From: Blastocystis sp. Blastoise
Taxonomy: Eukaryota; Sar; Bigyra; Opalinata; Blastocystidae
Length of the DNA stretch: 64,000 nt
Direction of reading: 5' to 3'
Assembly (NCBI GenBank): GCA_039096225.1
Contig: JBBPEB010000033.1
Coordinates: forward strand, 1,115,001 to 1,179,000
The translations under genes were made by a program, and so were the position numbers. The notes beneath the pieces were generated by a model that was not told the DNA's origin, searched no databases, and was given only the letters and a program-made list of their open reading frames with translations. This document shows positions 51,660 through 64,000 of the stretch, piece after piece (position 1 is the stretch's first letter; each line of letters begins with the position of its first letter).

Positions 51660-52246
51660 CTATATCTCCTTCTCTGTCTATAAAGCGATCTATGGTTTCA
51701 CTTACTCCATCGAAGTATAAAACAAAAGATATTCAAGATTTATTATGTTTGTGTCAATATGGGCATTTTTTTGATTCTTATAATTATGATGAGAATTCAG
51801 ATATTGATAATAATAGTAATTCAGAAGAATCTGATGATGATAATTCATTTATATTAACGAAAGAAAAAGCAGATCTTATAAAACAAAAAGAATATCAAAA
51901 AAGACTTGCGATTCAGTCTCTATCTAAGGATATTATTATACATATATCTACTTTTCTAGATCCACAATCATTTGCAAGAAGTTTATCTGTGTCTCAAACG
52001 TGGAATACTATTCTCGATCGACCATTCCTATGGAAACAACTTTATATTCTTTATAAACATCCTATATGTCTTCATAATAATGATTATAAACATGATTATA
52101 AATCATTATTTATTAGCTTTTATAAAGGTATAATGAAACGGAAAAAACATTATGTATCTTGTCAATTTTGTGGATGTAAGTATCTAACGAGCACAAAAGA
52201 AAAATTAGCGTCACATTATCAACAAAAACATTCAAATTATTATTGA
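48624..52246 (+). CDS. Large F-box protein with C-terminal zinc finger and poly-Asn tracts
   Basis: Exons 48624..48979, 49024..49252, 49493..50173, 50492..52246, 1006 aa. The N-terminal 700 residues are helical and Ser/Leu-rich; a Cys cluster C-Q-C-S-H-C...C-H-L-C lies at about 220-235. Two poly-Asn runs of about 28 and 26 residues follow. Near residue 900 a clear F-box reads L-S-K-D-I-I-I-H-I-S-T-F-L-D-P, L-S-V-S-Q-T-W-N, L-W-K-Q-L-Y. The extreme C-terminus has a C2H2-like finger C-Q-F-C-G-C...H-Y-Q-Q-K-H. F-box proteins recruit substrates to SCF ubiquitin ligases through SKP1. The long N-terminal part is not recognised and may be the substrate-binding or scaffold region. The first splice (AT|G) is chosen because it alone keeps the frame. 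Confidence 0.8.
50235..50375 (+). repeat. About 51-bp tandem repeat in F-box gene intron 3
   Basis: Three copies of a unit reading TTTATCAATTTATATATATTG then TTGAATCCATTATTTTG and CTATTTATATTC, with few mismatches. Confidence 0.85.
51216..51302 (+). repeat. Coding (AAT)n, poly-Asn
   Basis: About 28 Asn codons, all AAT, in frame in the F-box gene. A second run of about 26 AAT codons is at 51583-51658. Confidence 0.95.
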
Positions 52247-52757
52247 TTTTTTATTTTGTTTTTAATTTTTGTTTTTCTTTTGATACTATTTGAATAGCAG
52301 ACACTAGTGATTGTATGTTTGATAATATTCATTTTATTTTTCTTATTATTTAATCATTACTTTTCAATTTTTAGGGGATATCTGTATATTTTGAATTTTG
52401 TTTTGTTTTGTTAAGCAATCTTGTTTTTAAATACATGTGAAACCACTTACATAGCATCATGTTAATCAACATATTTTTTAAAATGACATTCTTTTGACTA
52501 TTATTTTTGTGTAGTGATCATAACTGAACTTTTTAAATATAAATGAAAGAGGAAAATGTATAATATGAAAACATTTTGTATTCATTGCTCATTGTTGTTC
52601 TTATATATGCTATATAATCTGCTTATTATGGCTAGAATTCATACTAGCTTACAAATGAAATAATTATATTAATTATAATAAAATATAAAAACTTTGTCAT
52701 AAAAAAATAGTAAAAGAAACACTTTTCTTTTGGTCATTTTTCTTTTTTCTATCCTAA
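52247..52757. other. Non-coding spacer
   Basis: 511 bp between same-strand genes; presumably the CDK promoter. No distinct element was recognised. Confidence 0.6.
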
Positions 52758-54389
<1,632 letters not shown>

Positions 54390-54635
54390 TACATATAGTT
54401 CTTTTATTTAATTGTATTATTTAAATGTAATTATAATATTGTTATTTATAATTCATGTTTCTTTTGTTGAGTAGATTATAAATATTTGTTTTTATATTTA
54501 TATAACCAGTTAATAGTATATATACATATATTATCATCATTATTTAAAAGTTAAAAAAGAAGAGAAAAGAGAAGAATTATAGTATAGGATAATAAAAAAA
54601 GAAATAAATGTATATATCTATATAATCAAAAGACT

Positions 54636-55540
54636 TTATTCATCTTTATTATAACATTTACATTCCAACATATTCTCATTATATAAATAATTGTAATATA
54701 TATCTATATTTCTCATTGAAACAGGTAGAAACCATCGCCAAGAAAAAGGTTCACAACAAATTATTTCTAATCCCTCAAATAATGTATACTATATATATAT
54801 ATATATATGCTTATTCTGTGTATATACTTTATGACTATTGTATTCTTCTAGTTTTAATCGTTCGATAAGACTATATCCAGAACAAATATTTTTGTACTAT
54901 ATATATATATATATATTGCTTATGAACTCAAGATAATATTAAATGAATTATGTACAGAATAATATATATATATATATATACTTGATCAAGAATCATTCGT
55001 GCAATTGAAAGAGCGAATCCACAAGAAATAGTATTACAGAGAATATGATGAATAAATAATATATAGTCAAAGAATGTAGTATGAGGTAACATGGTAAGTG
55101 TACACAGAGGAGAAGAAGGAGAACAGAGAGCAGATACACTCTAGAATAGATTATAGGATATAGGATAGAATAGAGTATAGAATAGAATATAGGATATAGA
55201 ATATAGAATAAAATATAGAATATAGAATAGAATAAAAAATAGAATTAAAATATAGAATAATAGGAATATAATTGATAAAATGACATTAAAGCTAGTCCTC
55301 TATGAATTAAATATATATATATATACTGGATCATTATGAATGAAGTGCGTAATAAGGATGGAAAAGTAATATATAAATGAATAACAACACATAAGAAATG
55401 CATAGATTAAAAATAATAAGAAATATTTTTGATTCTTTATACCAACACAATTATTCACCCAACTATAATAAATACACTTATATATACAATATTTAATCCA
55501 AAACATATAATAATAATAATAATAAAAATAATAAAAATAA

Positions 55541-55631
<91 letters not shown>

Positions 55632-56179
55632 CGGGCAATGATGGTCCATTTTCAAGATACAAATATTACATACTTTGCAGTGATGCACTCGAGAGGGTTT
55701 CAGACTTCTACATATTCTATATAATAATATATATATAAAAAATAATAAAAATAATAATAAATATAAACATATAATATACTGACAAACATTATCCTTTTCT
55801 TGATCTATTTCTTCTGTATTTATCTTTATTATTTTTATATATATATTTTGAAATAAATATTAAAAAAAAAATACAGTTTGATAATCTTTGCAGGTACCAG
55901 GGTTGGTCAAACAAGTTTTACAACTGGACCACATAATAACAGCCATAAATAAACTATGAACAATTGAATAAACCATAGTTTTCAAGGAGAAACCATAGAA
56001 TGGAATATAAAAATATGTTATTTGACAGAAAGACACGTTGACCATATGGATCAATGACTATATGTGTTGAATTACTTATAGAGTTTCAAAATAGATGAAA
56101 ATACAAATATCCATTGATAAGGAGGAACTTTATGATTGTAATTAAACCAAATACCATTTTCATGTTGTGGAGTTTTCAT
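54636..56179 (-). CDS. DHHC palmitoyltransferase, copy 1
   Basis: Exons complement(54636..54788, 54828..54896, 54982..55140, 55327..55462, 55633..55716, 55780..55823, 55875..56057, 56105..56179), about 300 aa. Two membrane segments lie before and two after the Cys-rich DHHC domain: [28 protein letters not shown] then W-V-N-N-C-V-G. The N-terminal T-N-P-G-T and a C-terminal W-R-W-F-L-P block are also typical. The enzyme S-acylates membrane proteins. The catalytic D-H-H-C is intact and is split from W-V-N-N-C by an intron in both copies. A possible extra 15-nt exon at 55285-55299 is ambiguous and omitted. Introns include a long (AAT)n(AT)n tract at 55507-55626. Confidence 0.88.
55507..55627 (-). 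repeat. (AAT)n/(TA)n tract in DHHC copy 1 intron
   Basis: About 65 nt of TAA-type repeat joined to about 55 nt of pure TA repeat, directly upstream of the donor after D-H-H-C-P. Confidence 0.9.
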
Positions 56180-56605
56180 TTGAGTATTCAATTCAATAGA
56201 ATAAAAACATATTTACAAACTAATATCAGAACATAAAGGATTATTAGTAAAGCTGTTTTGAAGATTTTAGTAATTAAACGATTCTCAAATTAAAAACTTT
56301 GTTTCATTTTACTAAAATGAAAAATCTATTTAGTACATTTTTATAATCATTTTTTTTAAATGAATATTAATATTTTTGGGTGTTATGATGAATTAAACAT
56401 AGTATAGATGAAAAGTTTTCGTTGCATATGTGGTGTAGAATAAAATATGAATGAAAAAAGCAACAACAAAAAAGAAATCTGACACAAAGAAAATGTGAAT
56501 AAAATGAAAAGTAATGAAGATTACTAATAATAAGAGAAATGAGAAAAGAAAAGAAAAAGAAAACCAAAATAAAATAATATTCAAGGACAGTTTGAAGAAA
56601 AGCTG
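56180..56605. other. Spacer between tandem DHHC genes
   Basis: 426 bp between the 3' end of copy 2 and the start of copy 1. No supportable ORF or RNA. Confidence 0.6.
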
Positions 56606-57014
56606 TTACTCATTCTTCTTTGAATGAAGATCTTTAAGACATTGATTTGTGTTATATTCTTGATAGAAACGTTCCTTATCTTTCTCATAATCATAAGGTG
56701 TAGCGTTTTCATCTTTAGTGGCAAATTGACTAGGATCATCATTATCAGAATCGTCACTTTCATTAAAGATCATATCTAATTCTGAAGGAATAGAAGGAAG
56801 TGGGAATTCTTGAGATAAAGAAAGTGTTGTATCATATAAATATTTTCCAGGAAGAGGGAAAAACCATTTCCAATTAAACGACTCTTGGAACGCAGTTTTG
56901 AAACATTCGTAAGTCGATTTCTAAAAATGTAATATATATATATGTAGAATAATGACAATGATATATATATAGAAATGAATATAGAATATAGTAATAATAT
57001 ATATAATAATCTAT

Positions 57015-57049
<35 letters not shown>

Positions 57050-58306
57050 GACTCAATATAGAATAATATCATATATATATATATACTGGTTTTTCTAATG
57101 TTGATTCTTCTTTTATTTGTTCAATGAATGTGGCGTCAAAACGTAAACTACGCATCTATATATATATATATATATTGAAAAAGAATAAAGTAATAAAAAT
57201 AACAAAAAAGAAATAATAATAATAAATAAAAAAAAAAAAAAAACAAATAATAAATAAGAATAAAAATATATAAATAAATAAAAAAAAAAATAAATAAATA
57301 AATAAACATCTACTTGATCAGAATACATCATTGTAACAAAAACTGCGAATAAACAGGATAATATTGATTCTATACATAATAGTATAATATGTATATAAGG
57401 TTCAGTAGTTCGTAATATATATATAGGATAACGTCTCCATTGGAGGGAAAAAGGAGAAAAATGGAGGGAAGGATATACAAAAGGAAGAATTCGATAGAAA
57501 AACATATTACTCTATATATATAATATTTATTTATAGAAAATAATAGAATTATAATATGGAATATATACTTTCTTTAGAGTGATATACCATTTATATATAG
57601 TAAAAATACCACATATAGCAGCATAAGTTTCTCCGATAAATACATATATTAAAAATTGAATAAAATACTTTTGATTACTTACACCAACACAATTATTTAC
57701 CCAACTATATATATATATAGAATATTTTATATTCGACAATTTAAAAAAAGATAACATAGATAAAATAGACTAATTATAAGTAAATAAGTTATATACGGAC
57801 AGTGATGGTCCATCTTTAAGATACACGTGCCACATTTACTACAATGATGAGCTCTTCTTGGTTTACGAATACTACATTTTCTATATATATATGAATTAAT
57901 AATAATTATTATTAAGAAAATTAATTTATAAATAATGAATAAAAGAAAAACATGTCTATATACTTGCAAACGCTTATTCCATTTTGAATTAACTTCTTTT
58001 GTTCTTTTTTATTAACGAATTTTGGAGAAAGTACTGTTCCTGGATTCGTTAGTGCACAAACCAGATCACAGTTAAGTGCAGATAATGCAATAAACATGAA
58101 CAATGACATTTCAACGATGCCTCGAATTGAATACCCATATTGTGGTATCAGTACATAGTTCATTTGACACCACATAACATTAAAAATTTGTGCAATTCCC
58201 TAGAATATAGTATATATGGAGTTATAAAAATGCTTACAAACAACCAAGACGATAGTCCATGGAAATCGTTCCATGTACACCAAATATTATTGTAACAATA
58301 AGGCAT
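56606..58306 (-). CDS. DHHC palmitoyltransferase, copy 2
   Basis: Exons complement(56606..56920, 57087..57155, 57314..57511, 57569..57704, 57797..57880, 57964..58199, 58238..58306), 368 aa. Same plan as copy 1: opening [17 protein letters not shown], then [27 protein letters not shown] and W-V-N-N-C-V-G, with four membrane segments. It has a longer, acidic C-terminus (E-S-D-D-S-D-N-D-D). N-terminal and D-H-H-C intron positions are shared with copy 1, which supports tandem duplication, but the proteins have diverged widely outside the core. Role: protein S-acylation at an endomembrane or plasma membrane. Confidence 0.9.
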
Positions 58307-58992
58307 TATTGTTCAATATACTCAAAAATAAAAAACTAATGAAAACTGTTGAAAATAACTGAAAACATCTTGTTTTTTAGTTCATCAAAAATGTTTTTCT
58401 TTAAAATACTTATTTTTTATAAGAATATTTAAAAATACTCTTATATATATATAACAAAACACAAGTCAATAATAACAAAAAGTGGATATAAATCACAGCA
58501 TAGTTCTTTTTCTTAAAGAAAAAAAAGTAAAGAAAAAGAAAAAGAAACAAGTTGACTAAGACTAAAGAAGACAAATTAGAGTACATAAAATGTTAAAAAA
58601 AATAAATAAATATTATTAGAGTAAGATAATAATAAATATATATGTAGATCATAAAAAAAATGGTAAATAATTAAATAAATAAATATAAAAATAAAAAAAC
58701 TTTAAAAAAATGTACTATTCTTTCCGATTTAATAAAGATGAATATTATTATAAAGAAAAGAAAGAATAGTATAAATAAAATACATAAAATAATGAATGAT
58801 TGTCGTTATTTTTATAAATAACACGCAAGAAAATAAGAATAAAAAGATGAAATAATAAATAAATAGAGAAATGAAAAAAAAAATGATGATAAAACTTAGT
58901 TCAAGATAACTAAAGAATAAACGTCAATAATAGAATAGAACGAAAAGTATAGTATAGATATTATCAATCATAAATATAAAGAATATATTCAT
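58307..58992. other. Non-coding spacer
   Basis: 686 bp, A-rich on the plus strand, between two minus-strand genes. No gene or RNA was seen. Confidence 0.6.
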
Positions 58993-59290
58993 TTACTTTT
59001 CTTTCATAAATTGATTGCATACTTGAGAAAGTATATCAATTTTTGATTGAGCCGAATCTATATATAGATATATAGTATTCACAGTAGTCTTTTATTTATA
59101 AAATAATAATAATAATGATAAATAAAAAATAATAAAAAAAAATAATAAATAAAATAATAATAATAAATAAAATAATAACTATATATACCTTTAGAATCAT
59201 GAGAGGCATTATCTTCTTTTTTAACGACGACAACTTCTTTATTTTTAGTATCGTTTGTATTATTATTAGTAGTAGAACTAGTAGCAGCAC

Positions 59291-59321
<31 letters not shown>

Positions 59322-60846
59322 TTTGTTGGAAGTTTGAGTTACTTTTTCATAAAGTGCCATCATTTTCTCCATAGCTTCGGAGTTATTTTTATGAATCGAT
59401 TCTTGTTTATAAGTATTGGTATTATTTATATTCATATCAGAGCTATATATAGAGTTATAAAGAGCAGGATTCATGATCGTCTCATAGGGATGATTTTCTG
59501 TATGTATTCTTTGATTCGCATAAGGAGAAACGGGAATCGTATTTGGATACATAGAATTAATAGTATATTGAGGATAAGGAGGACAATTAGAATTCATTAT
59601 ATATGGCATTCCTTGTATTTGTTGAGTAGTAGTAGCAGTAGGTACAGTAGTAGTAGATACAGTAGGAGCAGGAGTATGAATAGCAGTAGTAGTAGCAGCA
59701 GCAGGTATAGAAGAAGAAGCAGGAGGAGTAGCAGTAGTAGTAGTAGCATGTATAGGGATATATCCTTGAGGAGTTAACATAGCAGGATAAGTACCATTGG
59801 TATTACTCATAGAAACATAATCATAGCCACCCTTATTACTCATAGCACCAAATTGATAACCCTATATATAGGTATTTAATCTATTTAGTATTTAACTATT
59901 TTTCTTTTTGGTTATAAGATTATTATTAAAGAATTTATTAAAATAAATAATAAATAAAAAATGAAAAAAAAAATAAAAAATAAAAAATGAAAAAAAAAAT
60001 AAAATAAAATACATACTTGCATAACATCAAAAGTTTGTTGAGATTTATCTGTAGGATATACATTATAAGGTGTATAATATAAAGGAGTAGGTTGTTCACT
60101 AGTACGTTTAATTTGAGAAGCAGGTGGAATCGTTTTATTTATATCATAAGAATATAATTGTTTATATTGAGACCCATTATAAGCAGGCATAACAGGTGTA
60201 TAATAATTATTAGGAATTGGTTGAATCATTTGATTCTCCATTACATTCATATTTGACATCATCTAAAGGAATATACAATATAATTTAGAAAAAAAAATGA
60301 AAAAAAAAAAAAAAATTATATAAATACAGTTCTGTTACTTGGAGGAATTAATTTATTAATACTCTTTTGGAAACGTCTCTATATATATACATATAATATG
60401 ATTGAATTTATAAAGCAAAAATAATTTCATACATTCATAGTCTTGGCTTTTCGAATAAGAGAATTAGCACGATTTTTCACTTCATTCTCAGAACGTCCAC
60501 TAAGTTTTTCGGCAATCTTTGTCCATTGATTACCCATCTTACGCTGATATTCACGTAATAATTCATCTTCTTCTTCAGTCCAAGGTAAGTGCGTAATTGC
60601 AGGATTTAAATGATTATACCATCTTTCTCTACATTGCTTTCCACTACGTCCTGGAATGGATTTAGCAATTGAGCTCCACTGAGTAGAACCTTTTTTGGAT
60701 ACTAAAATGCAAAGAGCTTGATCCTCTTCGTCTGTCCACTTATGCATGACCTTTCTTTTCTTTTCAAAAAGAGGACCAGGACTTTCGACAAACATGTTTT
60801 GATCCTTTTCAAGGGTATCAGCTTTTACGTATTTTTCTGCGTTCAT
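58993..60846 (-). CDS. R2R3 Myb DNA-binding protein
   Basis: Exons complement(58993..59057, 59189..59861, 60017..60262, 60328..60378, 60433..60846), 482 aa. Residues about 35-135 hold two Myb repeats: H-K-W-T-D-E-E-D...W-S-S-I-A...R-E-R-W-Y-N-H-L, then L-P-W-T-E-E-E-D...W-T-K-I-A-E-K-L-S-G-R-S-E-N-E-V-K-N-R. The third aromatic of the second repeat is replaced (A-N-S-L). The first exon codes the entire DNA-binding part. The C-terminal 340 residues are low-complexity (Thr/Ala/Pro, Asn, Met/Tyr/Pro) with a short coiled helix near the end. An inferred transcription factor of the c-Myb-like class. Start: first ATG in the frame, before Y-V-K-A-D. Confidence 0.9.
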
Positions 60847-62242
60847 AATTATAATTTTATTCAGATGAAAATTAGATATCGAGAAATCTAACAACAAGAG
60901 TTAATAGTTAAAAGATTGATTTACAAACTGTTTTGACAGATTAATGACGCGTATACAAAAAAGTTGCTCGTTAAAATTAGTGAGTTTAGACGTAACTTCC
61001 AGAAGAAACAATTTTATTGTCCATTCAAAATTATCTTTAATTTTCAAATAGAAATACTATGATTCTTATAAGTTTTTATGAATCACTATACGAAAAACGA
61101 AGTATTTTTATTGGTTTTTGACTATTGGTATTTTTTGGTAATGTGGAGAAAAGAAGTGGCTGATTCTGATTGGACAATTTCGACAAAAAGTCAATGAGAA
61201 CCACTCAATTTTATCGTCGTCATTCAGAGTCCCTGAACAATAAAAGAATTCTTAGTTTATATTTTTAAACCCTTTTTTTTGTGTATTTCCTGAGAATTAA
61301 TGTTTTAACTGATTTATTTCTATGAATAAAGACATAAATCATCCTAAAAAACATATTTTTTGATAATTCTTTTCTTGATATATGCTAAAAAAATATGCAT
61401 AAATACATTGTCTTATGATACTACTGAGAAGCAAATGAAAATGGAAGAGTAGATTCTTTTACGAATTTGATTGGCTAATAAATGGAGAATTCTGGAGAAA
61501 AACCGAGATTGATTGGTTAATTCGTTAGTCATGAACGACTTGGTGGTGATTGTTTTAAAATCAATGTGAAAATATTCTTTTAAAAATCAAATCTCTGTTT
61601 CAGGAAAAAAGTTCAGTTGTTTTTTTTTGGTGGTTTCTAAGGTTTAAGTATTAACTGAATAACCAAACAATTTGTAGTAACAGCATCATTGATATATCGT
61701 TTCATTGATGTAGGATATAGAAGAAAACGAAAAACTTTTCAATTCAAGGAATTGACTGGTTGTTTAGAAAGAACAATTATGTTGCGTGTTTAAATGATAG
61801 GGAGAATTCATGAGTATACGATATTATTTTAAGCAATATACGGATGTTTTTGATTATAGTGGATGATCAATGTTTGTGTATTGTATAGAAAGTATAATAG
61901 TTAATGTAAGGAATGTGTACTTGTCACTATAGTGATTGTTCTATAGACTTATTAGTATGTTTCTATGAAAATGCGACAATAAAATTGGTTTTAAAATGAT
62001 TATGATTTATATATATGGTTTATTATATTACTTAGAGACTACAGTAGTTAAGTGTTTATAGTAATGTAGATAATACTCTTTTATTTTAAACTTAATAAAA
62101 AATATTAGTGTGTGAAAAAATTTCATGAGAATAATTGTACAACAACACAACAAAAAATAAATAAAAGCTCATTCACTATAATACGCAATACGATTTGATA
62201 TAAAAGTACATATAAGAAAGAAAGGAAATAAAAATAAAATGT
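60847..62242. other. Long non-coding region with several CCAAT-like sites
   Basis: The longest gene-free stretch (1.4 kb) and of distinctly higher sequence complexity than introns. Inverted CCAAT boxes (ATTGG) occur near 61175, 61470 and 61512, each in a TGATTGG or GATTGGYTAAT context. The right-hand part is the 3' flank of SerRS; the left part is the Myb promoter. I find no ORF with convincing codon use and no GC-rich folded block. Confidence 0.55.
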
Positions 62243-64000
62243 TTAATTTTTCTTTTCCTTTAAACGTTGGTCACGGTTTTCTTGCATTTGTTGAGGGAGA
62301 GGTCTATAAGATAAGTTATTAGTAAGTTATATAAATAGTGAATAATATTTGATAAGTTAATAAAAATAGAATATGAATAAGAATATTAAAAATAAATATA
62401 ATATGAATATATAGAATAAAAGAAATCACTTATAATAAATTCATAAATATAATATATACCTAACAAAAGGTAAGAAAGTGATTCCCATCATAAAGGGTTG
62501 AAGAGGTTCAGGAATATTAATACCTTCAGGAGTTTGATAGTTTTCAAGAATACAGCATAAAGTTCTAGTTAAAGCACAAAGAGTACTATTAAGCATATGT
62601 ACATATTTCTTATCTTCATTTTGTTTCTTATTACGACCACAACGAATCTCCATAGCTCTTGATTGATAATCAGTACAATTAGAACAAGATACTAATTCTC
62701 TATATGTATCATAACCAGGGAACCATCCCTATATTATTTGAAATTATATTATTATATATAGGCATATTTTATATAATATAATAAACATAATAAAACATAT
62801 AATAATATTAATAATAATAAAACATAATAATAATAATAAAATAAAAACTATAATAATAAAACTACATACTTCAAGATCATATTTCTTAGCAGCAGCATTA
62901 TTTAATTCACCAGAAACAATATTAACGACTCTATAAGGAAGACTTAAAGATTCATAGAATTCTCTACAGTTCTTAATTAAATATTCTTGCATTTCTTGAG
63001 ATTCTTCAGGTTTCGTAATAGCGAATTGTTCTACTTTATCAAATTGATGTACTCTGAAAATACCCCAAGTATCTTTACCATGAGCACCAGCTTCTTTACG
63101 GAAATTGGTAGAGAAACCAGTATATTTAAGAGGTAAATCTTTTTCATCTAACCATTCACCCATGTGATAACCACAAATAGGTTGTTCAGAAGTAGCAATT
63201 AAATACTTTTCATCTCCATCTTCACCTTGAACATGATATAATTCTTCATCAAATTGAGCTAACTCGGCAACACCCGCCATAACATCTTTATTCATAAAAT
63301 AAGGAGTTTGAAGAGTAGTATAACCTCTCTTAGCATTCCATTGAAGAGCATACATAATAATAGCTTGATTCAATAATACAGCATTACCCTTAAGGAAATA
63401 AGCTCTATGACCAGCTACTTTATTACCTCTTTCAGGCTCGTAACCATCAATCATCCATAATAACTATATATAGGGGATTCATTTATATTTATTAGTATAA
63501 AAATTATATATATGTTAATAAATAGTTGATGATAATAATGATAATAATAAAATATATAATAATAATAATAATAATAAAATATATAATGATAATAATAAAA
63601 TATATAATAATAAGAATAATAATAATAATAATACTATATACTTCATGATGAGAGAACATCTTTCCATCAGTATTTACACGAGGTTCACCCCATTTCCAAG
63701 CAACTACATTAAAAGCCTATTTAATAATAAGAATAAGAATATAATAAGAATATAATAAAATATATTATAATAAAATATATTATAATAAAATATATAATAA
63801 ACATATAAATACTTCATCTTTATTAACGGGAACTGAAGGATCTAAAATGTTACCGATTTGATTTAAAGTAGAATCTCTTTTCTTTTGGACTTCAGCAGCT
63901 TTCTTTTGATTCTCTTCAATCTTATTCGATAACTCTTTAACTTGAGCGGTTAATTCATCAGCATTCTTTCCTTCTTTTCTTCTCTTACCAATCTAAAGAA
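62243..64000 (-). CDS. Seryl-tRNA synthetase, cytosolic (5' end outside window)
   Basis: Exons complement(62243..62303, 62460..62728, 62870..63463, 63642..63716, 63813..63992); the gene continues past the right edge, so the first part of the N-terminal arm is missing. 392 codons present. The helical arm (E-L-T-A-Q-V-K-E-L-S-N-K-I-E) precedes class II motifs: motif 2 F-S-T-N-F-R-K-E-A-G...G-I-F-R-V-H-Q-F-D-K-V-E-Q-F, Y-R-V-V-N-I-V-S-G-E-L-N-N-A-A-A-K-K-Y-D-L-E, S-N-C-T-D-Y-Q-S-R, and motif 3 N-S-T-L-C-A-L-T-R-T-L-C-C-I-L-E-N-Y-Q. The eukaryotic signature L-L-W-M-I-D-G-Y-E-P-E-R-G-x-K-V-A-G-H-R-A is present. It charges tRNA-Ser. The lysine-rich end (L-K-E-K-K-N) is also typical of the cytosolic enzyme. 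Confidence 0.97.

Noticed and set aside
55285-55299. Possible 15-nt micro-exon in DHHC copy 1
   Set aside because: It would need a weak GTCATT donor; skipping it leaves the same frame with one normal intron.
59199-59777. 192-codon plus-strand ORF opposite the Myb gene
   Set aside because: Antisense of the Thr/Ala/Asn-rich exon; it codes only Ser/Ile/Arg low complexity and the minus strand has a phased gene model.

Overview
The window is eukaryotic nuclear DNA, extremely AT-rich (roughly four fifths A+T by eye). It is densely packed with short genes on both strands, and nearly all are broken by short introns. By hand reconstruction I placed about 130 introns, mostly 33 to 250 nt. Nearly all begin GTATAT, GTATGT or similar and end TATAG, and many are little more than (TA)n or (TTA)n microsatellite. 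TAA, TAG and TGA are all used as normal stops, so the standard code applies. Poly-Asn runs coded by AAT tracts, the AT-rich introns and the gene set (ArfGAP, tetraspanin, DHHC transferases, GILT, Hsp104, CDK, WRAP73, FtsX-like permease) suggest an AT-rich unicellular eukaryote such as an amoeba, another protist or an early-branching fungus. I cannot name the lineage. Part of the gene models rest on joining exons by reading frame; every exon list given was checked for phase.

Layout. 0-9.8 kb: partial sushi-like secreted protein (-), ArfGAP (-), two small ORFs head to head, a TFIIS-N-domain protein (-), POP5 (+), a WD40-like protein (-) and a two-pass membrane protein (+). 10.8-19 kb: tetraspanin (+), DUF1749 alpha/beta hydrolase (-), then a 23-exon FtsX/ABC3-type permease (+). 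19-25.4 kb: tRNA-Gly(GCC) (-), a catalytically dead-looking lipid phosphate phosphatase (+), a possible DONSON-like replication protein (+), LCMT1 (+). 26-32.4 kb: two sigma-type glutathione transferases (-), a GC-rich structured-RNA candidate, a heat shock element and the intronless Hsp104/ClpB gene (+). 33-41.3 kb: NSRP1-like (+), CCDC137-like (-), WRAP73 (+), a four-finger C2H2 protein (+). 42-48.4 kb: three GILT thiol reductases in tandem (+), then an ER PDI-like protein (-). 48.6-54.4 kb: a large F-box protein (+) and a CDK1-type kinase (+). 54.6-64 kb: two tandem DHHC palmitoyltransferases (-), an R2R3 Myb protein (-), a 1.4 kb non-coding stretch and the seryl-tRNA synthetase (-, cut by the window edge).

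Functional grouping is weak, as expected for a nuclear genome. Exceptions are the GILT/PDI thiol-redox neighbourhood, the tandem GST and DHHC duplications, and the heat shock promoter in front of Hsp104. The least ordinary signals are: introns that cannot be spliced in frame by GT-AG rules (in the permease, WRAP73, the DONSON-like gene and the second GST); a roughly 150 bp GC-rich island with nested complementary arms and a T8 tail; intron-number differences between near-identical GST paralogues; and paralogues that have lost catalytic residues (LPP-like protein, second GILT). I did not recognise a wholly new multi-gene system.
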